Shown here piece by piece: positions 1-9,900 of a DNA stretch of 64,000 nucleotides (the first letter of the stretch is position 1; each line of letters begins with the position of its first letter). Source of the DNA: Jaenimonas drosophilae (Eukaryota > Euglenozoa > Kinetoplastea > Trypanosomatida > Trypanosomatidae). The stretch lies in assembly GCA_030849065.1 (NCBI GenBank), contig JASAON010001576.1, positions 1 through 64,000 on the forward strand, in the 5' to 3' direction. The notes beneath the pieces were generated by a model, which did not search any database, had not been told where the DNA came from, and saw only the letters and a list, made by a program, of their open reading frames with translations. The translations under genes and the position numbers were made by a program.

Positions 1-1
1 C

Positions 2-1894
2 ACAACGACCGTCACGCCAACCGCCGCTCCATCTACCTCCGCAGGTTCCCTGCCCACCTACCACATCCGCTCTTTAGCAGACTGGAATGGTGCGCCAAGT
101 GGTCCATACCGCGACCCAGTTACTGGAACCATCCACATGTACGTCCAATACAACCCCAGCGGTTTGGTGGCCGGCAACCCGTCGTGGTACCACGTCACCT
201 CCGAGAACTACGCCACCTGGTTCCGTGCTGAGCCTACGGTGGCGATGGGTCCGGGCAAGTGGTACAACGACGCGGGCACCTTGTCGGGTACGATGATGTC
301 CAATGCCGCCAAGGACCCGGTGGTGATGTATACCTGCGCGGAGTCCGTCAACGCGCAGCGCCAGTGCATGGCCAGTCCCGCAGCGGCCGACGTCAGTGGC
401 CGCCGTCAGCTGGACACGCTGGTGCAGAACCCGCTGAACCCCGTCATCATTGAGAGCGACGTGCCTGGACTGGTTGGGACCGACAACTTCCGCAACCCCA
501 CAAACTGGTGGATGGACCCCGCGCAGCCCGGCCGCTGGCTGATTGGATTTGCCGCTCGTGTGTCCGACTCCACTGGAGACTACCCACACGTGGTGGTCTT
601 CTCCACGGAGGACCCCACCTTGATGAGTGGCTACACCTACTCCCACTCCCTCTATGTGAGCACCTTCCTCAACGAGCGCATGGTGGAGTTCCCCGACTTC
701 TTCTCCATGACGGAGCAGGTGTCTTCTGCGGGCACCTTCCTGAAGTTGTCCTCCCCAACCGCCCACCGCGACTACGTCGTGTACGGCGAATATGAGGCCA
801 ACCCGCAGGGACAGTTCGTGTTCGGGTCGTTGGGGCGCCAACAGACACTCACCCTGGTGGACTTTGGTCCCATGTACGCCTCCAAGACTTTCTTTGACCC
901 CTTCCTTCAGCGCCGCATGCTTGTCGGGTGGACGGAGGAGGAGATCTCAGCCGCTGGCATCGCTCAGATGGGATGGGCTGGTGTGCAGAATCTCATCCGC
1001 ACGGTGACCTACGATACGAAGGAAAAGTGCATCAAGACCTTTCCAGTGCCCGAAACGCGCGCACTTCGCAAACAGAAGGTCTTTGGTCCCTCTACCATCT
1101 CCCTCAATCCCGGCCAAACCCAGACCATCATCCCCAGTGGTGCCTACGCCGCCTCGCAGGAGATCGTCGCCACCTTCAACATCATCCCCAGCTCCTTCAA
1201 CGTGTCATCCACCTACACCGCTGACACAGCACCTGAGTTTGGCCTGAAGATTCGCAGCAATGCCGATGGCAGCGAGTACACGACGGTGTCGGTCAAGATG
1301 CCCGCGGCCACGAGCGGCCCTGTCCTCCAAAAGGCACAGGATGATCAGTACCCACCTTTTGCCGTGATCAACTTCAGCGCGGAGCTCAACGCGGATGCCT
1401 GCAGCACATACTGTGACGAGGAGCGCACGTGTGTATCGTGGACCTTCCTGACGCAGCCCCAGCGGCAGTGCAAGCTGTACTGGCGTGCGAGCGATCTCGT
1501 GGACAATCAGTTTGCGCAGAGTGGCACAATCAGCCGCCCGTGGCTCGTGCTGGGACGGTCTAACTCCGGCAGTGCTGGCTACACCTACCCACTTTACGGT
1601 GCCGCACCCTTCTCCCTTGCGACTCCCACTCAGGTGGAGCTCCACGTCTTCGTGGATGGGAGCATGATTGAGGTCTTCAAGGATGGTGGACTGCAGAGCG
1701 TCACGGGTCGCGTCTATCTTCCTGGTGGTCAATCCCACACAGGTGTCTCTGCCTATGAAAACAACATGGAAGGCTGTACCAGCGAGGTCACCGTCTTCAC
1801 GATGGGCGGCATTTGGGGACAGAAGTACCCTAACGCGATTCGCAACTACACCAACAGCCTCTACGCACTGCTGGACCACCTCATAGAAGGATAA
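2..1894 (+). CDS. GH32 beta-fructofuranosidase-like protein, 5' truncated, probably catalytically impaired
   Basis: The reading frame is open to the left edge (codons begin at base 2), so the true start lies outside; the ATG at 137 is internal. Family GH32 enzymes hydrolyse sucrose and fructans with a five-bladed propeller followed by a beta-sandwich. Seen here: the QYNP motif (about 147-158), the YNDAGTLSGT block, an RDP-like motif (RNP near 491), the acid/base box VEFPDFF near 683, and a C-terminal sandwich motif FVDGSMIEVF near 1650. The nucleophile Asp expected in the WMNDP motif aligns with Ala (codon 92-94; WNGAPSGPYRDP), and the RDP Asp is Asn (494-496); the acid/base Glu (686-688) is kept. 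A Cys-rich stretch (about 1375-1500) resembles a PAN/apple insertion. Family membership is confident. Loss of activity is inferred from an alignment by eye; a binding or regulatory role is possible. Confidence 0.85.
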   Translation, partial: TTTVTPTAAPSTSAGSLPTYHIRSLADWNGAPSGPYRDPVTGTIHMYVQYNPSGLVAGNPSWYHVTSENYATWFRAEPTVAMGPGKWYNDAGTLSGTMMSNAAKDPVVMYTCAESVNAQRQCMASPAAADVSGRRQLDTLVQNPLNPVIIESDVPGLVGTDNFRNPTNWWMDPAQPGRWLIGFAARVSDSTGDYPHVVVFSTEDPTLMSGYTYSHSLYVSTFLNERMVEFPDFFSMTEQVSSAGTFLKLSSPTAHRDYVVYGEYEANPQGQFVFGSLGRQQTLTLVDFGPMYASKTFFDPFLQRRMLVGWTEEEISAAGIAQMGWAGVQNLIRTVTYDTKEKCIKTFPVPETRALRKQKVFGPSTISLNPGQTQTIIPSGAYAASQEIVATFNIIPSSFNVSSTYTADTAPEFGLKIRSNADGSEYTTVSVKMPAATSGPVLQKAQDDQYPPFAVINFSAELNADACSTYCDEERTCVSWTFLTQPQRQCKLYWRASDLVDNQFAQSGTISRPWLVLGRSNSGSAGYTYPLYGAAPFSLATPTQVELHVFVDGSMIEVFKDGGLQSVTGRVYLPGGQSHTGVSAYENNMEGCTSEVTVFTMGGIWGQKYPNAIRNYTNSLYALLDHLIEG

Positions 1895-2845
1895 TAAGTA
1901 GTGAAACACGAACCCACACATTTGGCACGGCCAACAAGTAGCGTTGGCAAGCAAACAGTGCGTCAGACACATTGCACGGGGCTTCTGCTGGCGTGTGCAA
2001 GCACACTCCAGAGGGAGAAGATTAGCCAGTATGAAAGCCCTGGAACAGTCCGTTAGCACATGTATGTAAGTCACGGTAAAGATGAGCTGTGTCTGTTCTC
2101 CGTTTTCTGTGATTCCGTTCGACTTCCAGCGAACATATATTTTTCGTTGGCATTAATGGACGAAGAAGAGTTGCCTGCTGGCACCCTTCATTCCTCACTC
2201 ACTCACCCCCCACCTCGGTGATTGCCGATGGACGTCGTTGGGCGTAACCCCCCAATACAGAGAGGAAAGGATCAACGATTGCTGGATGAGTCGCCTCGTA
2301 CATTCTTGTCTGGAAGTCTTTCTTTCAGGGTCTTTTTTTTCTTCATTTGTGATCGGATTTCCATCTGTTACGCATTAATATGTGTGGGTAGTTGTCTTCT
2401 GCCCACAGAAGGATAAGCACTGCTCGTTGCGTCCCCAGCACAGCATACAGCATCATCATTGCGTCAGTACTAACTTGTTGGGGTAGCGCAACACAGCAGA
2501 AGATGCTCATGTATCCCATACATGCGTAAGCAAGCCGTTATCGCGTCTTCCAGGAGTGAGTCAACCAAATGATTAAGTCAAAGAGTCGCGCTCCATGACT
2601 CATGTGTGCAAACAAGAAACGCTGTCAGGTAGGGTTGGGTGAGCACCCGTCTCTCCAACAGGTCACAATTGATGACAATACTTGTACCCCCCCCCCTGCC
2701 ACACACACACGCACGTGCTGTCGCTCTTCTCTCCTCCATCTACTCTAGGACCAACCAACAAGGTAGTTCCTCTCTTCTATTCTCACCCTCGTATTGCTCA
2801 GTCATTTCCTTTGTTCGTGTCGTTCAACCTCACACGCGCATCGTC
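1895..2845. other. Intergenic region, UTRs
   Basis: No convincing gene is seen. The right part holds a (CA)-rich run near 2700 and a pyrimidine-rich tract leading to the phosphoesterase gene. The frame upstream of 2846 is open but has no suitable ATG after the predicted splice acceptor. Confidence 0.6.
2755..2801 (+). promoter_or_regulatory. Predicted spliced-leader acceptor for the phosphoesterase gene
   Basis: A pyrimidine-rich stretch (about 2766-2799) ends in the first AG at 2800-2801, 45 bases before the ATG at 2846. This arrangement is typical of kinetoplastid trans-splicing. It is predicted, not demonstrated. Confidence 0.5.
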
Positions 2846-4162
2846 ATGGCTCGCTTCTCGTCGAGCTCCGTGGCAGTCATTGCCATCATCTTTGCTCTCC
2901 TATGTACCGTTTCAGAGGCCCGTTTCCTCAACCTCGTGTCCGATGCTCACTACGATCCTGCGTACGGCACACCCGATGCGTGTGGAATGTGCATCAACAA
3001 CAGCTTCCCCGTCATGGGCGAGCCCAAATGCGATGCCCCCCTGGCCCTCATCACCTCCGCCATGAATGATATCAGCAAGCAACGCTCTGCCTACACCATC
3101 TTCTCCGGTGACTGGGCACGCCACCACATGTCTGCCTCTGGTCTCAGCATTGCTACCGTGTTCGGACCCATGTCGGACTTCTACCAAAATCTTGACATTG
3201 ACAGCGACCTCCCGGCCCCATACTTCGTGGGCTGCCTCGGCAACAACGACGTGGTGCCCGACTACTACTTCCCCTACAACGCCACCTCCCACCCCAATCT
3301 CACCACCGAGATCGACATCATGGAGAGCCGCGGCCTTCTGACCGCGGAAGAGGGTGTCGTGATGGCCAAGTGCGGATACTACTCCCGCAATGCCAGCACC
3401 ACCCTTCGCATCATTGCCCTCCACACCATCGTCTGGACCAACATGATTGAGCCGGCGGTGCCCGATGACATCGTGGACCCGTGTGGCCAGTTTGTCTTTC
3501 TGGAGACTGAGCTTGCCGTGGCCCGTGCTGCTGGCCAGAAGGTCATCGTGTTCGGTCATATCCCCCCGCTGCCCAACGTCTTCGAGGTTGTGTCTGATGG
3601 TGAGATTGCCGTGGGTGACATGTACTGGAAGCCCTTCTACCAGGCACGTTACACCGCACTCATCCACAGCAACCGCGACATGATCACTGCTCAGTTCTTC
3701 GGTCACACGCACCGCTTTGCCCTCGTCGCGGACCCCGCCTTTGGTGTGCCACTCTTCATCCTCGGTGCCATCACGCAGATCTACCTCAACAAGCCCAACT
3801 ACATGGTTGGTGAGTTCGACGACAACGACTGGTCTCTGCTGTCTATGCATCAGCGTCAGATGGTGACTGAGATCAACACCTGGATTTCGGGGCAGGAGGT
3901 GACTGCCGCATTGGGTCTCTCCACACTCAAGGATACAGACAAGATGCACAGCGAGTTGGATCAGCTTCTGACCAACGATGTGCTGTGGGACAACTACCAG
4001 ACCATCAAGACTGGAGGCGTGATCATTCAGCCATGCACGAACAATTTCTGCCGTGTCATGACGGTGTGCGCCATGCAGTTCTCCAGCTTCCAAGGCATCA
4101 ATGACTGCCTCAACGCCAAGATCAACGCTACGACCACAACCACCACGACCCCTCTTTCTTAA
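2846..4162 (+). CDS. Secreted calcineurin-like phosphoesterase (acid sphingomyelinase-like)
   Basis: 438 residues from the ATG at 2846, chosen because it opens a clean signal peptide (residues 1-25, hydrophobic core VAVIAIIFALLC) and follows a splice-acceptor-like tract. The binuclear metal site of the metallophosphatase fold is complete: DAH at D33/H35, GD at 88-89, GNND at 132-135, GH at 237-238 (GHIPP) and GHTH at 286-289. The DxHYDPxY opening and overall order resemble acid sphingomyelinase/ASM-like phosphodiesterases, which cleave phosphodiester or phosphoanhydride bonds of lipids or nucleotides outside the cell or in lysosomes. Several N-glycosylation sequons are present (for example NATS, NLTT, NAST). 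The C terminus is a Thr run and no GPI signal is evident. The exact substrate cannot be assigned. Confidence 0.85.
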   Translation: MARFSSSSVAVIAIIFALLCTVSEARFLNLVSDAHYDPAYGTPDACGMCINNSFPVMGEPKCDAPLALITSAMNDISKQRSAYTIFSGDWARHHMSASGLSIATVFGPMSDFYQNLDIDSDLPAPYFVGCLGNNDVVPDYYFPYNATSHPNLTTEIDIMESRGLLTAEEGVVMAKCGYYSRNASTTLRIIALHTIVWTNMIEPAVPDDIVDPCGQFVFLETELAVARAAGQKVIVFGHIPPLPNVFEVVSDGEIAVGDMYWKPFYQARYTALIHSNRDMITAQFFGHTHRFALVADPAFGVPLFILGAITQIYLNKPNYMVGEFDDNDWSLLSMHQRQMVTEINTWISGQEVTAALGLSTLKDTDKMHSELDQLLTNDVLWDNYQTIKTGGVIIQPCTNNFCRVMTVCAMQFSSFQGINDCLNAKINATTTTTTTPLS

Positions 4163-5499
4163 GCGAACGTCACCGCAAGCGGCTTCTGCGACCGTGATGG
4201 CCTCGGACGTGGGCTAATGGGGGAAAATGACCGTATGATCGTATGAGTCAGCAAATCCCTTGAGCTTATCAGCATCTCCAAGCACCATTTATGGATATCA
4301 TGCAAGTCGTGTGGACGTATCTACGTGCGCAGAGATGGCTGGTTGCCACGTTGTCTAACCAGAAGCGGGGCAGATCAAGTCTGCATGTGTGCGTGCGTCC
4401 AGCACAGCCCCAGTACATGTGGAAGAGGAGGGGTAGCTTCCCATACGTTGTTGCTTGGCAATACATATGGCAAGTGTGCTACGTCGAGTTGTGTACGTTG
4501 ACGATGTGGGGTGGGCTCCGCGTGGCTGTTGCCCCATACCTTCTTTGTGTTGCTGTACAGCTTGCTTGGTACGCTCCACATTCGTTCGTATTCTATGTGT
4601 CTTTGGCTTCCTCTGATTTTTATGTCAGAGTTAATTTTTCTTTTCTTTTTTTTTCACCTCGCGTCTGCTTCTGGACTTGATGGCGAAGGCATATGTGTGT
4701 CGCCTGCATTCTGCCTGTGTGTGTGTATGTGTGTGGGCTAATACCCACCAGATCACAGACGACGCCGCTCCTCCCCCCTGCCTTTCTCGCCTCAAGGCAC
4801 TATCTGAAAGGCAGGCTTTTTTCTGTCATTGCCAGAACGCACACCCCGTCGCTCATCGAAACGTTTCCCGGTGAGCATAGCTCGGGGCAAGCTCATCCTC
4901 CCTTCATTTCTTTCTTTGTTATGGGGTCCATTTCCTCTGTGAGCTCTATGCCGCATTTCAGGTCAAACACCCACTCCATCCCCCTCAGTGATCTTTTTTT
5001 CTCACGACTTTCTTTTATCTTTTTTCATTCTTTCAGGTCATTTTCTCTTTTTTTTACGACGGACAGTTTTATACTTCCCACGGCTTCGTCGTATTATCCG
5101 GTGGTGGGAATTGGATGCAAGTGCACGTGCGTCATGTTGCCTGAATGGAGTGCGTCCGACCCATGAGAAAGAACCGTCATCTCGTGGGCAAAAGTGTGTA
5201 GGTCCAAACAAACACGCGCACCTCCGAACAGCAAGTCAGGGGTCCTCGCAGACCTCCGCTCGCTGCAGAGCACATACAAGCACTGGTCATTGGAGCTCCA
5301 CGACGGTACATTTTTCGCCGTCACGAGCATACTCCAACTCCCCACATTCATTTCTTCTTCCTGTCATGCCACTCTACATCATTGTGTGTTTGGTATCTCT
5401 CCAATGTCACTGTATACGTGTACGTAGCCAACTCTTGCCCACACTCTCTCACTTCATTGATTTTTAGAGACAGAGGCTAGGTGGCAGAGAGCGTAGAGG
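4163..5499. other. Intergenic region, 1.3 kb
   Basis: It holds T-rich and GT-rich runs (for example 4715-4737), several pyrimidine tracts (4990-5080) and short overlapping ORFs with no family resemblance or coding-like composition. I read it as long UTRs. Confidence 0.55.
5430..5467 (+). promoter_or_regulatory. Predicted spliced-leader acceptor for the RING gene
   Basis: The pyrimidine-rich stretch 5434-5465 ends in AG at 5466-5467, 33 bases before the ATG at 5500. Confidence 0.5.
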
Positions 5500-6645
5500 A
5501 TGACATCTTCATCCTCACCTACGGCAACACAAGATGCACTCGCTCTGTCTCCCAAGGGCGGGGCTCCATCCCCGCGAAAAGCACTTCGATGGAGTGATGA
5601 TTTGCCCGTGACCTCTGCGCCTGGATGGACGCAGATGCTGGAGGCCCTCGATCCAGACGCCTCGGACGGCCACCACCTGCAGCTAGCTCAGCTGGAGCTC
5701 CTGCTGGCGCACTTCACGTGCCCACTCTGTCGGCGCTTTCTCGTTCACGAACCCATGTTGGTGGAGTCGTGTGGCCATTGCTTTTGTGAGAGCTGCATCA
5801 ACAAGGCCATTGAGGATGGCTGTGTTGCCATGGCGATGCAGTGGCCATGGACAAAGATGCAGCCCAGCACCGACACTGCTACGGCGAAACACCGCGCCAC
5901 ACCACCCACCCGTCGCCGGCTGCGGTTCCAGTGTCCGCTGTGTCAGCTGCCGGCCTTCAAGTGGACCCTCGTGCGGTGCCCCTTGATGGCCCAGTTGTGG
6001 GCTGCCATTACCCAGGCGATACCCACGCTGGAGGCAACGCTGCGGCAGCTGGAGGCCACCGTTCTTGCCGCCGAGGACTGTGATGGTGAAGCGGTTGAGT
6101 GTGTAGAAGAGGTGCAGACGGAGGAGGAGAACAAGCCATCCTCGTCGGGGGAGGTGCCCGCTCCTTCCTTGGCAACACAAGCTGAAGCTGGTGTGTTGGG
6201 GATAGGCGCCAGTGCTGTCGTGATCTCCGACGAGGCCATGCCCATGGTGGTGGGCAGCCTGCCCGCCAACACAATGGATCTCTTCGCACCACCAGAGAAG
6301 TGCGAGCTCGTGACGGCGGTGCGGGTCATTACGGATGACAGTCTTCCGCCCGTTCTTGGTCAATTGCCCGCCGCACCTGCCGTGGCCCTCGTACCGCCAT
6401 CGACGGCCATGGAGGAGCCGCCACTACACCTCACCCCATCTCAGGCGTTGCGCGATGATTGGCGACGAAGTAGTACACTTCCTACTGCCGAGGAGGAGCC
6501 CCGCTCTCTGGGCTCTATTGTGGATGCCCTGGAGATGCAAATGCATGCGAGCGTGCCCATGATGGAGTTGGAGGAAGTGCCCCCGCCTCCTCCGTCCGCG
6601 CCGCCGCAGCCAGGGGCTTTACGCCATCTCCTCTACATGTCCTGA
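5500..6645 (+). CDS. RING finger protein, probable E3 ubiquitin ligase
   Basis: 381 residues. A C3HC4 RING lies at residues 74-148: C74-x2-C77, C91-x-H93, C96-x2-C99, then C145-x2-C148. The 45-residue spacing before the last pair is long but within the RING consensus; it is Thr/Arg-rich. The sequence after the last Cys pair (FKWTLVRCPLMAQLWAAI) has the Arg/Leu pattern that follows the RING in BRCA1/BARD1-type proteins. RING domains recruit ubiquitin-charged E2 enzymes. The rest (170-381) is acidic and then Pro-rich (PPPPPSAPP near the end), with no recognised domain. Start: the first ATG after a splice-acceptor tract. Substrate and partners are unknown. Confidence 0.75.
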   Translation: MTSSSSPTATQDALALSPKGGAPSPRKALRWSDDLPVTSAPGWTQMLEALDPDASDGHHLQLAQLELLLAHFTCPLCRRFLVHEPMLVESCGHCFCESCINKAIEDGCVAMAMQWPWTKMQPSTDTATAKHRATPPTRRRLRFQCPLCQLPAFKWTLVRCPLMAQLWAAITQAIPTLEATLRQLEATVLAAEDCDGEAVECVEEVQTEEENKPSSSGEVPAPSLATQAEAGVLGIGASAVVISDEAMPMVVGSLPANTMDLFAPPEKCELVTAVRVITDDSLPPVLGQLPAAPAVALVPPSTAMEEPPLHLTPSQALRDDWRRSSTLPTAEEEPRSLGSIVDALEMQMHASVPMMELEEVPPPPPSAPPQPGALRHLLYMS

Positions 6646-6924
6646 ATCAATGATGGATGCTTGGTGTGAGTTGTGTGTGTCAAGGAGATGCTGCTTCGTC
6701 TTCACCCAAAGTTGCCGTTTTCTGGTTGGTGTTCTCTCAGTGACCTATCCACTACACTGCAACTCTGATTCATCTGCCTCTCTTCCCCTGTTGTTGTTAT
6801 GTTATGCGTGGGCAGATTCAAAGGTTGTGGTGGAGCTAGTTAGGTACACACACATACACAACAACAACAACGAAACGCCCTTCCCTCCTTCCTGTGCCGC
6901 TCTCCCCTCGACTGCCGTTGGTGG

Positions 6925-9900
6925 ATGGCGACGCGTGCGAAGGGCCACAATGCGGTGGGCCGCAATAAGATCTTCCGCGCTGCGGTGGAGGAGGTCCATG
7001 TGGGCGTCGGCCACGCCGTTTTGGGCAATGTAGCACTACGCCTCGCCGTAGGCTCCGCGGAGACTGCGCACACTCCACACACCGCCCTCTACGAGGAACT
7101 CAACGCCCAGCTTCTCGCCAACAGCGCCAAGGAATTCAAGCAGCTGAGGTGGGAGATTCTGGAGTGGTGCGAGACACCAGCCCTCTTTGCGATGCACCAG
7201 CTCCCCATTGCCGAGAAGCTCATCTCCAAGCTGCTCGACCGCCGCGGCGGGTCTTTCAGCGCATCTTCCACGGCTCTGGCCCGATCGCGTGCCGCCGCCG
7301 CCACCTCATCGGCCGTTGATGCCGCCTCTGTCATGGAGCGTGGCGCACTCGGCGAGGGCTTCGAAGCCTTCGTACGCCTCACCGTCGCCTTTGCCCGAGA
7401 CTGTGGCGACCGCTTTCTGCCCTTCTTCGAGGCCTTTCATCAAGCCGTGAATGCGGGCATCTACGACAAGCAGGGCGCGCTCATTGCCGACACTGCCACA
7501 CTTCAGCTCATTTATGCCGCACAAGTTGCGTGGTGTCGGGAGCTCTCTGCTTATTGGGAGCTGCCGGAGCACCACGCCATTGTGGGGAGCATCCTGCGCA
7601 TCTACCTGCGGCAGCTCTGCGACACCAAGGAGTACGTTCGGCGCCTCACTGCTGAAGTACTTGCCTTCCTGTGCCGACAACATCGGCCGCTGCTTCGCTA
7701 TGTGGTGGAGGAGGCCTGTGCCATGGTGCTTGAGACCTATTCGCGCTTCGTTGAGGAGTCTGCTGCCGGCGCATCGTCGATGAGTGAGGCCTCTGCCATG
7801 GAGCAAGATGGAGAAGAAGTCGTGGACGGCCCCAACAACGCGGCCGAGGAGAATGAGGATGAGGATGAGGCACGCACAACGAGTGAGGAGATGCCATCCC
7901 CACAGCGCCTGTGCGGTACTGCGGAGACCTGCCGTCGCTTTACAGCCGACTCCCTCTCCGTGCACCCAGTCGTCGATGGTCTTACCTTCTTTGTCGCGGA
8001 GCTCTTCCGAGGCATGCAGGGAAGCTTGAGCTCCTCCTTTGAGCTCCACTACTACGCCTTTCTTCGTAGCTTTCTTCTGCTTCCGTCTGTGAAGACCGTG
8101 CAACAGCTGAGGCGCCTTACGCGAGATGAATCGCTCCTCACCGCCATTCTACCCGTTGCAGACGAGGAGGAGGTGGTGGCAGTTGCCGCTGAGGCCATGC
8201 CAATGAGAGGCATTGCATCCTCGGGAGCATGGGCGTGGGCCTTTGATGATGAGGCCTCCGACGACGTCGAGGGAGCTGAGCGACGCACCACGCAAGAGGT
8301 GATTCGTCATGTTGGCCTCCTCTGCATGGGTGGAGCGCTGCAGCGTGTGCTGCACGAAACCAAGAAGCACTCCGCCTCCCGCGAAGATGACGATAGCGAC
8401 GATAGCCATGATGATGATGAAGATAAGGACGTTCATCACGTTGGAGCGGCAGATGCTCGACCCTCTCACCGGCTTCTTCAGGCGGTACTTGGGTGGTTGC
8501 AGCCCGCTGATCCACTTCACCTTCGTCTTCTTCTCTCCATCACACAGACCGCCGACGGCCTTTTGTGGCGCGATGCGAAGGAGCGGCACAACCTCGGGCG
8601 TGCGCTCACCTCCATTGGTGCCGCATGCCCAAACGCCTCGCCAACACACCAGCACGACGTGGATGATGGCACTTGGCAGACTCGGCTGGATTGGTCGGCT
8701 GCCGTGATGGAGCTCCTCCTCCCGCTCTGCTTTTCCATCTACCGCGACCCGCAGGGCCACTTGCACGCCGTCACCAGCGACAGCCCCGGCGGGCCAACAC
8801 TCAACGCACATCAAAAGGCCGCCCTCCCTGTTGGCCGCGCCGTCTGCGCGTATCTTGTGCGCCTCGCCTGCCCCACCGCCGAAGCACCCGCGAAGCTCAC
8901 CAACTTCCTCCTCGCCGCAGAGGCCGCCCAGCGCGTCTTGTGTGGCTATGTGCAGGACGTGCTGCAGAAGCACTACCACCTGGCCTTGGCGGAAGAGCGT
9001 CGTCTTGGTGAGGAGGAGGATCTCCAGCCCGAAGACGAGGATGAAGATGGCAACAGGGGAGTAACCGCCCCCACCTCACGGGTGGTGAGCTCTGCCTTGA
9101 CCCCACTCGCCCTCACCCTCCTTCACGGTGTGTGTACGGGCATGTGGGGCTACGCGGGCGAGCTCCTCGCAGACGATGTTGCACCGTCGTCGTCCTCGCG
9201 GAGGAAGTCGGCCCCATCCACATCAGCGAGGTCGTCGCCCATGTTGGATGTTCTTCACCAACGTACGGTGGAGCGCGCGTTGCTGCTTGCGCGCTTGGCC
9301 AATGACCGCACACGGCATATGCGTAGTTGTCCGTTGGCGCAGCTGCTTCGCCTCAAGACTTCTGCACCAGCCGCGGCAAAGCCCCGTCGGTCATCGGGCA
9401 AGGAGAGTGCTACGACGGAGACCTCCGCTGGAGTGGAGCTGTGGCAGAGCCTTCGTGCCATGGTGCAGCACCTCGCCACGGCCATGGTGGGCCATCTTGG
9501 CGCATCCAATGAGCACCACCACTCAACGCTCTTGGTGGAACCGGCCTACACCGCCCGTCTTCTTTCCTGTGCGGTGCCGCTCATTTACACACTTGTTGGC
9601 AACGGTCGCCGACTGGCGGAGGTCGCCCAGCTCCGCCAGGTTCTCTCCGAGGTCATTGCGGCCATTCAGGACCCATCTTCATCAGCCAGCACGCACGCAA
9701 CACGAGGCCGTCGTAACACCGTGGATACTCTCACCTTGAGCACGGCCAACTACGACCTCTACGCCCACATCACCGCCATCTTGGTCCATCTCACCACAAC
9801 AACAACAACAACCGCCTCGTCCGGATCTTCGCAGGGTGCTGCTACAGACGTCACTTCAGAGGAGCAGCGCACAGCTGCACTCAATCATCTCTGCCGCACC

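Noticed and set aside
2912..4093. 393-codon minus-strand ORF
   Set aside because: Antisense of the phosphoesterase gene, with His/Val/Gly-rich shadow composition.
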